From contig JAHEYA010000045.1 in the NCBI GenBank assembly GCA_023251855.1, forward strand, positions 1 through 10,581: 10,581 nucleotides of DNA, given 5' to 3'. Below the pieces are notes generated by a model. It made no database searches, was not told where the DNA came from, and was given only the letters and a program-made list of their open reading frames with translations. Origin of the DNA: Bacteroidota bacterium. Lineage in GTDB: Bacteria > Bacteroidota > Bacteroidia > 2-12-FULL-35-15. Position 1 is the first letter of the stretch. Each line of letters begins with the position of its first letter. Below are positions 1-6,825 of this stretch, piece after piece. The translations under genes and the position numbers were made by a program.

Positions 1-35
1 ATAGGAATCGCAATAAAATTTTATAATAAACACTA

Positions 36-563
36 ATGGCAGGCAATACCGATATAAATAAATTGTACGAAGTAGTTAAACATACTTTGAGCAATTATGA
101 GGCGCCAATCGGTACAACTGACTGGCCGCAAATGGAAGAACTGTTGGATCTTGCACCTAAATCGAAATCATTAGAATTTAAACGTATACTTCAACTAGTT
201 TTCGAATCCCTTAAATCTATTCCAAGATCAAATTCATTTAAAAAGATAACTTCTCCTTACGTTCTTGTTGGATTAGCAGTATTAGCGGGTGTTTATTTTC
301 TCTATCCGTATTTAAATTCAACTAAAACCTCAACTAATGTTACTTCTGAACCTTCGAAGAAAATTGAAAACACGGCACCTAAAAATATAGTACCTGAAAA
401 CAAATTATCAGAAAAAATTGTTCCTGAAAATACAATACTTAAAAAAATAGCCTCCGAAACTAAAAAACAGGTTATTGCTACGCTTGAAACTATTCCTGAA
501 ATTCCAAAATGGTATATGAATTGCAACAAGTTAACAATGCATCCTATTGCATGTTTCCAATAA
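36..563 (+). CDS. Single-pass membrane protein of unknown function, possibly the N-terminal part of a frameshifted gene
   Basis: No function recognised; 175 residues as read. Residues 1-70 are polar and probably cytoplasmic, with a stretch around NYEAPIGTTDWPQMEELL. That stretch resembles the short N-terminal segment (N-E-x-P-x-x-x-W) seen in many Bacteroidetes proteins that have one membrane helix followed by a periplasmic region; this likeness is from memory. Residues 74-94 (PYVLVGLAVLAGVYFLYPYL) form one membrane helix. After it comes a Lys/Glu/Thr/Pro-rich tail with an imperfect internal repeat (IVPENKLSEK, IVPENTILKK). The last ~15 residues, rich in Cys, His and Met, do not match the tail. 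The next reading frame continues the Lys/Pro/Ser-rich style from about position 556. This suggests one protein of about 275 residues broken by an indel between 497 and 563. The ATG is the first in frame visible in the window; what lies upstream is cut off. Confidence 0.6.
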   Translation: MAGNTDINKLYEVVKHTLSNYEAPIGTTDWPQMEELLDLAPKSKSLEFKRILQLVFESLKSIPRSNSFKKITSPYVLVGLAVLAGVYFLYPYLNSTKTSTNVTSEPSKKIENTAPKNIVPENKLSEKIVPENTILKKIASETKKQVIATLETIPEIPKWYMNCNKLTMHPIACFQ

Positions 564-871
564 AAAAGAAAGAGCCAGTTAAAATTGTTCAACCCGCAAT
601 TGTTAAAAAAGAAACTCCATTGATTGAAAAAATGACAAGTGCTGATTCTATTGCTAAAAACGATTCAATCATCAAACAACAGGATTCAAAAAATGAAATC
701 ATTAGCCCTATTAATGAGACTACTGATTCGGCAAGAAAAGCTACTGAACAATTAAAGATAGAGGAAACTGCTGCTAAAGCTGCTAAAAAATTGCGTGATA
801 AAAAGAGTTCAGATAGCATTACCAGATTCCTAAACCAGCTACTCCCAGATTCATTAGGGATTAATAAGTAG
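509..871 (+). CDS. Low-complexity Lys/Asp/Ser-rich protein; overlapping ORF or C-terminal part of the preceding gene
   Basis: No function recognised. This frame opens after a TGA at 497-499 and overlaps the preceding gene by 55 bp, which is far more than normal translational coupling. The convincing coding part starts near FPIKKKEPVKIV and runs through repeats such as SADSIAKNDSIIKQQDSK to a Lys/Ala-rich end (EETAAKAAKKLRDKK). It has no membrane helix or signal peptide of its own and no recognisable ribosome binding site, so a free-standing cytosolic protein seems less likely than a displaced periplasmic tail of the upstream membrane protein. It ends 8 bp before the convergent MerR gene, and no terminator fits between them. 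The start coordinate is only the first ATG in the frame and may not be used. Confidence 0.5.
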   Translation: MVYELQQVNNASYCMFPIKKKEPVKIVQPAIVKKETPLIEKMTSADSIAKNDSIIKQQDSKNEIISPINETTDSARKATEQLKIEETAAKAAKKLRDKKSSDSITRFLNQLLPDSLGINK

Positions 872-879
872 AAATTATT

Positions 880-1239
880 TTAAAGTTTTGAACGCAAATC
901 CGCCAGTTTACTTTTTATTCTTCTCAATTTAGTTTCAATTTCACTAAACTGATCTTTCTCCGTTTTAAATTCGTGTTTAACAGCCTTTTTATTGTCTTTT
1001 AAATATTTTTTTGCTCCATCTAAAGTTAAACCCTGCTCTTTTACAAGATTATAAATCACCTTAAAATTATCTATATCTTCCGGAGTAAATAAACGATTGC
1101 CCTTTTTATTTTTCTTAGGCTTAATTATATCAAATTCCTTTTCCCAAAAGCGAATCAGAGAAGCATTTACATCAAACATCTCCGCCACCTCACCAATGGA
1201 ATAGAATAATTTAACTATGTCAGTTTCTTTATAGGGCAT
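880..1239 (-). CDS. MerR-family transcriptional regulator
   Basis: A 119-residue DNA-binding protein. The N-terminal winged helix-turn-helix of the MerR family covers about residues 11-80. The first helices are FYSIGEVAEMFDVNASLIRF and the wing contains GNRLFTPEDI (48-56), followed by LVKEQGLTLDGAKKYL. Residues 90-119 form a charged helix that is probably the dimerisation coiled coil. No effector domain and no Cys cluster is present, so there is no sign of a metal or drug sensor. This short type is common in Bacteroidetes beside an M23 peptidase. Its ATG abuts the stop codon of that gene (TAG then ATG, no gap), so the two are surely co-transcribed and probably translationally coupled. Its target is unknown. 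Local or envelope-related genes are plausible but inferred from context only. Confidence 0.88.
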   Translation of the reverse strand: MPYKETDIVKLFYSIGEVAEMFDVNASLIRFWEKEFDIIKPKKNKKGNRLFTPEDIDNFKVIYNLVKEQGLTLDGAKKYLKDNKKAVKHEFKTEKDQFSEIETKLRRIKSKLADLRSKL

Positions 1240-2211
1240 CTAATCAAATGATTGGGATGATTGTGATGAAAGTGCTGTTAATTTCTGATATTGCTCTGGT
1301 GTTAAATCGTTATAATAATAGTTAATAGGATTAACAATTTGTCCGTTTTTTTGTACTTCATAATGCACATGCGGAGCAGTTGATAGTCCGGTACTTCCTA
1401 CATAACCAATCAATTGTCCACGCTTTATTTGTTGTCCGACTCTTACTGCCATTTTACTCATGTGTCCATACAATGTTTCATACCCATAACCATGATTAAT
1501 CACAATGTGATTTCCGTAGCCTTGTGCTGATGCATCAGCTCGCGCAACAGTGCCATCACCGGTGGCAAATATTTCAGTGCCTTGTGGTGCCGAAAAATCC
1601 ATCCCTGGATGAAATTCCGGAGTTTTATAAATTGGGTGAGTTCGCCATCCAAAACCTGATGGTTGATGTCTTAGATCTGAATTGGAAATAGGTTGTATAG
1701 CCGGAATAGATGCCAATAATTTTTCTTTACCCTTTACCAAATTTACCACTTCATCAAAAGATTTTGATTGAATATACAGTTGTTTGCTAATTCTATCGAG
1801 CCGTTTAGTAGTTTCTACAATCAAAGCCGAATTGTTAAATCCTTGCAACTCTTTATACCTGTCAACCCCACCAAATCCTGCCTGACGAATACTTGCAGGT
1901 ATTGGTTCTGCCTCAAAAATAGTACGATATACATTGTTATCCCGCTCCTCTATATCATCCAAAACTTCTGTAACCTGAGTCATTCGATTATTTAAAAGCT
2001 CATATTGTAAGGTTAATTCAGCTATTTCACGTTGTAATTGTTTTTCCTTAGGTGAATCTAAATACTTGTATGCGAATATAATTGTTAAAGTCGCAAACAC
2101 CAATCCTATAGCTAGGTACGACAATACCTTACCAACCCTTTTATGTAAAGGGACGGTGATTATTTCAAATGAAAGCGACTTATTATTAAACTTATAATTT
2201 ATCTTGCTCAT
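1240..2211 (-). CDS. Membrane-anchored M23 (LytM-type) metallopeptidase
   Basis: A peptidoglycan endopeptidase of 323 residues. A short cytoplasmic start is followed by one membrane helix at about 28-50 (VLSYLAIGLVFATLTIIFAY), a coiled coil at about 54-90, a linker, and the LytM fold at about 183-297. The zinc ligands of the family are all present: H201 and D205 in HPGMD, and H283 in HVHYEV. The catalytic histidines H250 (YGHM) and H281 are also there, so the enzyme should be active rather than a degenerate EnvC/NlpD-like activator. The fold should lie in the periplasm. It is the first gene of a two-gene operon with the MerR regulator, transcribed away from alaS from a promoter at 2243-2272. 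The ATG at 2211 sits about 32 nt downstream of the -7 box, giving a short leader. Confidence 0.93.
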   Translation of the reverse strand: MSKINYKFNNKSLSFEIITVPLHKRVGKVLSYLAIGLVFATLTIIFAYKYLDSPKEKQLQREIAELTLQYELLNNRMTQVTEVLDDIEERDNNVYRTIFEAEPIPASIRQAGFGGVDRYKELQGFNNSALIVETTKRLDRISKQLYIQSKSFDEVVNLVKGKEKLLASIPAIQPISNSDLRHQPSGFGWRTHPIYKTPEFHPGMDFSAPQGTEIFATGDGTVARADASAQGYGNHIVINHGYGYETLYGHMSKMAVRVGQQIKRGQLIGYVGSTGLSTAPHVHYEVQKNGQIVNPINYYYNDLTPEQYQKLTALSSQSSQSFD

Positions 2212-2242
2212 TATTTTGAACGTTTCTTCAACACATCTAGTG

Positions 2243-2272
2243 CGAATTTACACAAATAAACTAAATTTGCAA
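2243..2272 (-). promoter_or_regulatory. Predicted sigma promoter of the M23-MerR operon
   Basis: On the minus strand, TTG (2272-2270), 19 bp, then TAAATTCG (2250-2243). The spacing matches the Bacteroidetes vegetative promoter. The -7 box has C for T at the seventh base, as in the rplU promoter. It overlaps the alaS -7 box on the other strand. Confidence 0.55.
2262..2269 (+). promoter_or_regulatory. Predicted -7 box of the alaS promoter
   Basis: TAAATTTG fits the Bacteroidetes TAnnTTTG consensus and gives a leader of about 85 nt before the alaS ATG. No convincing -33 element is visible at the usual distance. The box lies inside the spacer of the divergent M23 operon promoter. Confidence 0.45.
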
Positions 2273-2323
2273 TCCTATTGAATTCAATAGACGATTGTCT
2301 AAAAAACAATTTAACATACATAG

Positions 2324-2356
2324 ATTCGTAATTCAAGAAAATTCGTAATTCGTAGT
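2324..2356. repeat. Two ATTCGTAATTC repeats in the alaS leader
   Basis: ATTCGTAATTC occurs at 2324-2334 and AATTCGTAATTCGTA at 2340-2354, a few bases before the alaS start codon. The same 12-13-mer forms a larger array at 6802-6921. It therefore belongs to a repeat family present at least twice in 4.5 kb and may affect the alaS 5' untranslated region. Confidence 0.7.
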
Positions 2357-2360
2357 ATTA

Positions 2361-4997
2361 ATGGAATCAAATAAAGTACGACAAACATTTTTAGATTTTT
2401 TTAAGTCAAAACAACATCAGATAGTTCCTTCTTCGCCTATGGTTGTTAAAAATGACCCTACATTAATGTTCATCAATTCTGGTATGGCTCCTTTCAAAGA
2501 CCTTTTTTTAGGCAACTCACCAATTAAATTTCCTCGTATTGTTGATACACAAAAATGTTTGCGCGTTAGCGGTAAACATAATGACTTAGAAGAAGTTGGT
2601 GTGGATACTTATCACCACACCATGTTCGAAATGCTTGGTAACTGGAGCTTTGGCGATTATTTTAAAAAAGATGCAATCTCTTGGGCCTGGGAATTATTAA
2701 CGGAAGTTTATAAAATAGATAAAAACAGATTGTATGTTACCGTATTCGAAGGCAGTGCTGATGATGGTTTAGGCTTTGATCAAGAAGCATATGATTTGTG
2801 GAAACAATTCATTTCTGAAGATAGAATTTTACGCGGAAATAAAAAAGATAATTTCTGGGAAATGGGTGATACCGGTCCATGCGGACCATGTTCTGAAATT
2901 CATTACGATGGACGGAGTGATGAAGAACGCAAAAAAAAAAGTGGTGCTTTACTAGTAAACAATGATGATTCGCAGGTAATTGAAATCTGGAATAATGTAT
3001 TCATGGAATTTGAACGCAAAGCAGATGGTTCCCTAATAAAATTACCTAAGCAACATGTGGATACAGGCATGGGGTTTGAACGATTGGTAAGGGTTTTACA
3101 GGGTAAACAATCCAATTATGATTCAGATGTATTTACCCCTTTGCTTCATAAAATAGAAGAGTTAAGCGCTCTTCAATACAAATCGGAAAACGAAAATAAA
3201 AACAGTGATAAAGCGCAAATTACTATCAACATTGCGATGCGCGTAATTGCTGACCATATTCGCGCAATTTCTTTCAGTATTGCTGATGGGCAATTACCTT
3301 CCAATACAGGTGCAGGGTACGTGATTCGTAGAATTTTAAGACGAGCTATTCGCTATGGTTATGAATCATTGAATTTGAAAGAACCATTTATGTACCGTTT
3401 GGTAGATGTACATGCAAAGCAAATGGGACAAGCATTTCCCGAATTAGTTTCACAAAAACAATTAATTGAAAAAGTTATAAAAGAAGAGGAAACTTCTTTT
3501 TTTAGAACTTTGGAAAAAGGAATTGAACGCTTATCAAAAGTAAAAATGCTAAGCGGAGAAATTGTATTTGAATTATACGACACCTTCGGTTTTCCTTTAG
3601 ATTTAACCCAATTGATAGCTCGTGAAAAAAATATTGCTGTTGACATTGATGGGTTCAACAAATGTATGCAAGAACAAAAAGCCCGCTCTCGTGCAGCTAC
3701 CACTATTGATACAGGCGATTGGATTTTAATTGATGGAAGAAAAACAGATGAAGGCGGAAGAATATTTGTTGGATACAAACAACTAGAAATCGAAACACAA
3801 ATTGTTCAATATCGTAAAGTAAAAGCAAAAGCAAAAGAACAATATCAATTGGTATTAAATCAAACTCCTTTTTATGCTGAAAGTGGCGGACAGGTTGGTG
3901 ATACAGGTATCTTGGAGTCGATAAATGAAAAAATTATAATCACAGATACAAAAAAGGAGAACGGAATTTTTATTCATTTTACAGACAAACTTCCTGAAAA
4001 TTTCACTCAAACATTTATTGCAAAAGTAAATGTGGAAAGACGTAAACTAACTGAGAACAATCACAGCGCTACTCATCTCTTACATGCAGCATTACGCAAG
4101 GTTTTAGGAACCCATGTAGAACAAAAAGGTTCATTAGTAAATGATGACTATTTACGCTTCGATTTTTCACATTTCTCTAAAGTAACTGACGAAGAAATTG
4201 CACAAATTGAATCACTGGTGAACAAAAAAATACGTGAGAATATTTCATCTGATATAAAAGAAATGTCAATTGAAGATGCCCGAAAAACAGCTGCTATGGC
4301 TTTATTTGGAGAAAAATATGGTGATGTGGTTCGTGTTGTTACATTCGATAAAAATTATTCGATTGAGTTATGTGGTGGTACACATGTGCAGGCAACCGGA
4401 CAAATTGGTTTATTTAAAATAACTTCCGAATACGCTGTAGCTGCAGGAATCAGACGTATTGAAGCGATCACTTCTGTTAAGGCAGAAGCATTTTTTAATC
4501 AGCAAGCTGCATTAGTGCATGATGTAAAATCATTACTTAAAAATCCAAAGGATGTTTTAAAAAGCTTGCAAAGCTTGATGGAGCAGAATTCCGATCTGCA
4601 AAAACAAGTAGATCAAATGCTTCGTGAAAAAGCAAAAACAATAAAAATAGATCTACTCGCAAAAAAACAGATCGTTAACGGAATAAATTTTATTGCAGAA
4701 CATATTGAGCTTGATTCTGCTGATGTTATCAAAGATCTTTCATTCGATTTACGAAACCAAATTGATAATTTATTTATGGTGCTTGGTGCTGATATTAAAG
4801 GCAAACCAAGTTTATCAATTATTATTTCTGACAATTTAGTAAAAGACAAAAGCTTGAATGCCGGCAACATTGTTCGTGAAATTGCAAAAGAAATTCAAGG
4901 TAGTGGTGGCGGACAACCATTTTATGCAACTGCCGGAGGCAATAATTCACAAGGCATTGTAAAGGCTTTAGAGAAAGCAAAAAGTTATTTGAACTAA
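2361..4997 (+). CDS. alaS: Alanyl-tRNA synthetase
   Basis: Charges tRNA-Ala with alanine in the cytoplasm; a class II synthetase. At 878 residues it has full family length and all domains in order. The aminoacylation core is residues 1-250, with KCLRVSGKHNDLEEVG at 65-80 and MFEMLGNWSFGDYF at 88-101. The class II motif 3 region GAGYVIRRILRRAIRYG is at 318-334. The editing domain is at about 560-710 with the zinc-binding set H568/H572 (HSATH) and C671/H675 (CGGTH), which hydrolyses mischarged Ser- and Gly-tRNA-Ala. The C-Ala domain is at about 720-878, with coiled coil and the Gly-rich GSGGGQPFYATAGG. No key residue is missing. A run of ten A at 2931-2940 stays in frame. It diverges from the M23 operon and converges on ung. 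The first in-frame ATG gives the expected N-terminus. Confidence 0.99.
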   Translation: MESNKVRQTFLDFFKSKQHQIVPSSPMVVKNDPTLMFINSGMAPFKDLFLGNSPIKFPRIVDTQKCLRVSGKHNDLEEVGVDTYHHTMFEMLGNWSFGDYFKKDAISWAWELLTEVYKIDKNRLYVTVFEGSADDGLGFDQEAYDLWKQFISEDRILRGNKKDNFWEMGDTGPCGPCSEIHYDGRSDEERKKKSGALLVNNDDSQVIEIWNNVFMEFERKADGSLIKLPKQHVDTGMGFERLVRVLQGKQSNYDSDVFTPLLHKIEELSALQYKSENENKNSDKAQITINIAMRVIADHIRAISFSIADGQLPSNTGAGYVIRRILRRAIRYGYESLNLKEPFMYRLVDVHAKQMGQAFPELVSQKQLIEKVIKEEETSFFRTLEKGIERLSKVKMLSGEIVFELYDTFGFPLDLTQLIAREKNIAVDIDGFNKCMQEQKARSRAATTIDTGDWILIDGRKTDEGGRIFVGYKQLEIETQIVQYRKVKAKAKEQYQLVLNQTPFYAESGGQVGDTGILESINEKIIITDTKKENGIFIHFTDKLPENFTQTFIAKVNVERRKLTENNHSATHLLHAALRKVLGTHVEQKGSLVNDDYLRFDFSHFSKVTDEEIAQIESLVNKKIRENISSDIKEMSIEDARKTAAMALFGEKYGDVVRVVTFDKNYSIELCGGTHVQATGQIGLFKITSEYAVAAGIRRIEAITSVKAEAFFNQQAALVHDVKSLLKNPKDVLKSLQSLMEQNSDLQKQVDQMLREKAKTIKIDLLAKKQIVNGINFIAEHIELDSADVIKDLSFDLRNQIDNLFMVLGADIKGKPSLSIIISDNLVKDKSLNAGNIVREIAKEIQGSGGGQPFYATAGGNNSQGIVKALEKAKSYLN

Positions 4998-5016
4998 TTA
5001 CTTCTTCTTTTGAATT

Positions 5017-5079
5017 CTATTTTTCAATCCTCCAATCAATCGGCTTCTTTGCCTGTTTAACGGGCAGTTCGTTAGTTTC
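5017..5079 (-). pseudogene. Outer copy of the ung C-terminal codons
   Basis: Read on the minus strand, 20 codons ending in PIDWRIEK and a TAG match 15 of the last 20 residues of the intact Ung. Seen by direct comparison. No start codon precedes it in frame, and upstream it runs into the palindrome, so it is a fragment, not a gene. Confidence 0.75.
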
Positions 5080-5085
5080 CCTGAC

Positions 5086-5117
5086 AGGGTTTCAAACCCT
5101 TTAGGGGTATTTTTTTT
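5086..5117 (+). terminator. Probable terminator of alaS inside the repeat unit
   Basis: AGGGTTT (5086-5092) and AAACCCT (5094-5100) form a perfect 7-bp inverted repeat with one central base. An alternative stem ACCC/GGGT (5096-5099 and 5105-5108) leads straight into a run of eight T (5110-5117). The T-run orientation serves alaS, about 90 bp after its stop. Confidence 0.45.
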
Positions 5118-5182
5118 ATTAACGAGAATACTTAAGTAGTTTCAGTTTTGGAAGAAGGTATTAAAGTATCAAATTTTTTATT

Positions 5183-5242
5183 TTTTTCAATCCTCCAATC
5201 AATCGCCTCTAACCCCTGTTTGACAAGCAGTTTGTTAGTTTC
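5183..5242 (-). pseudogene. Inner copy of the ung C-terminal codons
   Basis: Twenty codons ending in IDWRIEK match 14 of the last 20 Ung residues. A base difference removes the stop codon after the final Lys, and a TGA lies a few codons upstream in frame. It is a fragment without a start. The bases CCTCTAAC at 5206-5213, where it differs from both other copies, are complementary to GTTAGAGG at 5264-5271. Confidence 0.75.
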
Positions 5243-5247
5243 CCTGA

Positions 5248-5280
5248 CAGGGTTTCAAACCCTGTTAGAGGTGTTTTTTT
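5248..5280 (+). terminator. Second copy of the palindrome with T-run
   Basis: CAGGGTTT (5248-5255) and AAACCCTG (5257-5264) form an 8-bp inverted repeat with one central base. A run of seven T follows at 5274-5280. It is the counterpart of the palindrome at 5086 in the second repeat unit and could be a back-up stop for alaS read-through towards ung. Confidence 0.4.
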
Positions 5281-5343
5281 CATTAATGGAAATACTTAAA
5301 TAGTTTCAGTTTGGAAGAAGGTATTGCTTAGCAAATTTTTCAT

Positions 5344-6024
5344 TTATTTTTCAATCCTCCAATCAATCGGCTTCATCCCCTGCTTAATAAGCAGCTCATT
5401 TGTTTTTGAAAAATGTTTATTCCCAAAAAATGCTCCTCTGGCCAATGGGGATGGGTGTGCGGCTTTTAAAATAAAATGTTTTTCTTTATCGATCAACTCT
5501 TCTTTTGTATGAGCAAACCGCCCCCACAATAAAAAAACAACACCCTTTTTTTGATCTGATATTGTTTTAATAACTGCGTCTGTAAATGTCTCCCATCCCT
5601 TGCCCTGATGTGAACCTGCCTCTCCTTCTCTAACAGTTAAAGTTGCATTGAGCAACAAAACTCCTTGATCTGCCCAGGGTTCTAAGTTGCCGGTTTGTGG
5701 AATTGGAATTCCCATATCTGTTTGCAACTCTTTAAATATATTCACTAGTGAAGGTGGTTTTGCTACTCCTGTACTCACCGAAAAACACAAACCATTCGCT
5801 TGTCCCCTATTATGATAGGGGTCTTGCCCAATAATTACAACTTCCACATTTTCAAAGGGGGTATGATCAAATGCTGCAAAAATCCGATTTCCCGGAGGAA
5901 ATATTGGACCTCGGCTTTTCTCGGCTACAAGGAATTCTTTTAATTTCAAAAAATAAGAAACCGAAAATTGCTCTTTCAATGCTTCTTTCCAGCTTTTATG
6001 TATTGCAACAGTTGAGGTATTCAT
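5344..6024 (-). CDS. ung: Uracil-DNA glycosylase, family 1
   Basis: Removes uracil from DNA as the first step of base-excision repair. The protein has 226 residues, normal for the bacterial enzyme, and all motifs are intact. They are the water-activating loop GQDPYH (66-71, catalytic D68), the uracil-stacking F81 in LCFSV, the uracil-reading N126 in LLLNATLTV, and the DNA-intercalating loop HPSPLA (190-195, catalytic H190). The ATG start gives the expected N-terminal length. The gene is monocistronic as far as can be seen: it converges with alaS and diverges from the small lipoprotein gene. A TATTTTCG on the minus strand at 6055-6048 is a weak -7 candidate without a clear -33. Its last 20 codons are reiterated twice just downstream. 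The protein itself looks undamaged. Confidence 0.98.
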   Translation of the reverse strand: MNTSTVAIHKSWKEALKEQFSVSYFLKLKEFLVAEKSRGPIFPPGNRIFAAFDHTPFENVEVVIIGQDPYHNRGQANGLCFSVSTGVAKPPSLVNIFKELQTDMGIPIPQTGNLEPWADQGVLLLNATLTVREGEAGSHQGKGWETFTDAVIKTISDQKKGVVFLLWGRFAHTKEELIDKEKHFILKAAHPSPLARGAFFGNKHFSKTNELLIKQGMKPIDWRIEK

Positions 6025-6107
6025 AGGTTCAATAAAAATTTTAAACTCGAAAATACTATGATTAGAAGTGGTTTTAGTATATTTTTATTAAAAAATTCCT
6101 GAATTCA

Positions 6108-6138
6108 TTTGCTTAAATTAAGAATTATCATAACTTTG
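6108..6138 (+). promoter_or_regulatory. Predicted promoter of the small lipoprotein gene
   Basis: TTTG (6108-6111), 19 bp, TAACTTTG (6131-6138) is a full match to the Bacteroidetes consensus. It predicts transcription from about 6144 and a leader of roughly 37 nt. Confidence 0.7.
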
Positions 6139-6180
6139 TACTCTCAAAGATATTGTAAATAGAAATTTTATCCGACTCCT

Positions 6181-6336
6181 ATGAAAAAGTTTTTTGTAAT
6201 TCTTCTATCAGTTGTTTTTGTTGGCGCTGTTATGACTTCTTGCAAAGCCCACCACGAACGTTGCGCTGCGTACGGAAAAATTAATAAAATAGATACCGGA
6301 AAATCTTTCTCAAATAAAACTGAAAAACCTATTTAA
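6181..6336 (+). CDS. Small lipoprotein of 51 residues, function unknown
   Basis: A short gene with strong support: a consensus promoter upstream, an ATG, a textbook lipoprotein signal and a stop before the convergent mazG-like gene. The signal peptide is MKK plus a hydrophobic core, and the lipobox VMTSC puts the lipidated cysteine at residue 21. The mature peptide has only about 31 residues, beginning CKAHHERCAAYGKIN and ending in a Lys/Ser/Asn-rich tail. It contains a second cysteine (C28) and two adjacent histidines. I recall similar tiny SC(K)...ERC.AYG lipoproteins in other Bacteroidetes, but their role is not known to me. It should be anchored in the cell envelope. There is no co-transcribed partner: ung is divergent, and mazG-like converges 48 bp away. 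Confidence 0.75.
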   Translation: MKKFFVILLSVVFVGAVMTSCKAHHERCAAYGKINKIDTGKSFSNKTEKPI

Positions 6337-6384
6337 TCAGTCCTTCTCAGCATTAATATACTTCCCTATAACCACTGAACTTAT

Positions 6385-6735
6385 TTAGTTTTTGCTGCTC
6401 AATTTTTTATTCCCTTTGTGTCTTTTCTTATCGCGTTTACTTTTTTTCTCCATATTTTTTTCAAAAGCTTTTGTAAGATCAACGCCTGTTTGGTTAGCTA
6501 GACAGATCACTACAAATAAAACATCGGCCAATTCATCTTCAAGATGTTTGTCCTTTTCTTTTTTCTTGAACGACTGTTCTCCATATTGCCTGGATATAAT
6601 ACGTGCCACTTCTCCTACTTCCTCAGTAAGTACAGCCATATTGGTTAACTCATTGAAATAACGTACACCAATTTTTTTTATCCACTCATCAACTTTTTGT
6701 TGAGCTTCCCTTATAGTGATTGATTGGTCGTTCAT
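6385..6735 (-). CDS. MazG-like nucleotide pyrophosphohydrolase
   Basis: A 116-residue all-alpha NTP pyrophosphohydrolase of the MazG/dUTPase-like superfamily, which hydrolyses a nucleoside triphosphate to the monophosphate and pyrophosphate using magnesium. The metal-binding motif is complete: EEVGE (E38, E39, E42) in helix 2 and EDELAD (E68, D71) in helix 3. It is a single-domain form, less than half the length of classical two-domain MazG, so house-cleaning of an aberrant or dUTP-like nucleotide is likely but the substrate is not predictable. The last ~25 residues are a Lys-rich tail (KKSKRDKKRHKGNKK) outside the fold. The gene lies downstream of rplI on the same strand, but a hairpin and repeat array of nearly 200 bp separates them, so it may have its own promoter. 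Confidence 0.88.
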   Translation of the reverse strand: MNDQSITIREAQQKVDEWIKKIGVRYFNELTNMAVLTEEVGEVARIISRQYGEQSFKKKEKDKHLEDELADVLFVVICLANQTGVDLTKAFEKNMEKKSKRDKKRHKGNKKLSSKN

Positions 6736-6762
6736 TGGTTATAATATTTTCTCAGTATAACT

Positions 6763-6825
6763 ATAAATAAAAAACGAAAAATACGAACTCGAATAAAAAT
6801 CATTCGTAATTCGTATTTTTCGTTT
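6763..6825 (-). terminator. Long inverted repeat with T-rich tail, probable terminator of rpsF-rpsR-rplI
   Basis: Arms 6772-6794 and 6802-6825 are reverse complements apart from a short mismatch/indel of about three bases, with a 7-base loop. Read on the minus strand, the stem ends in TTTTTTATTT, as in an intrinsic terminator for the ribosomal operon. The right arm is also one unit of the ATTCGTAATTCG repeat family, so the hairpin may have arisen from two oppositely oriented repeat copies. Confidence 0.5.

Larger units (their letters stand above)
5020..5346. repeat. Two tandem ~163-bp units containing copies of the ung 3' end
   Basis: Two consecutive units (about 5020-5182 and 5183-5346) align along their length. 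Each consists of a ~60-bp copy of the ung C-terminal codons, the palindromic CAGGGTTTCAAACCCT region, a T-run, a conserved block (AATACTTAA, TAGTTTCAGTTTTGGAAGAA) and an AT-rich end. The true ung 3' end at 5347-5406 is the start of a third, partial copy, with spacing 163 and then 164 bp. This occupies almost the whole 346-bp gap between alaS and ung. No other gene is visible there. Confidence 0.85.

Noticed and set aside
302..819. Minus-strand open frames (302-592 and 589-819) with hydrophobic translations
   Set aside because: They mirror Lys/Glu-rich plus-strand genes; complements of such codons give Phe/Leu/Ser-rich text. No promoter or start support.
2931..2940. Run of ten A inside alaS as a possible slippage or frameshift site
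   Set aside because: The protein stays in frame and aligns with the family on both sides, so there is no evidence of a shift.
5020..5406. CRISPR-like array
   Set aside because: Only two and a half units of 163 bp, each containing ung codons, with no short repeats and spacers and no cas genes.
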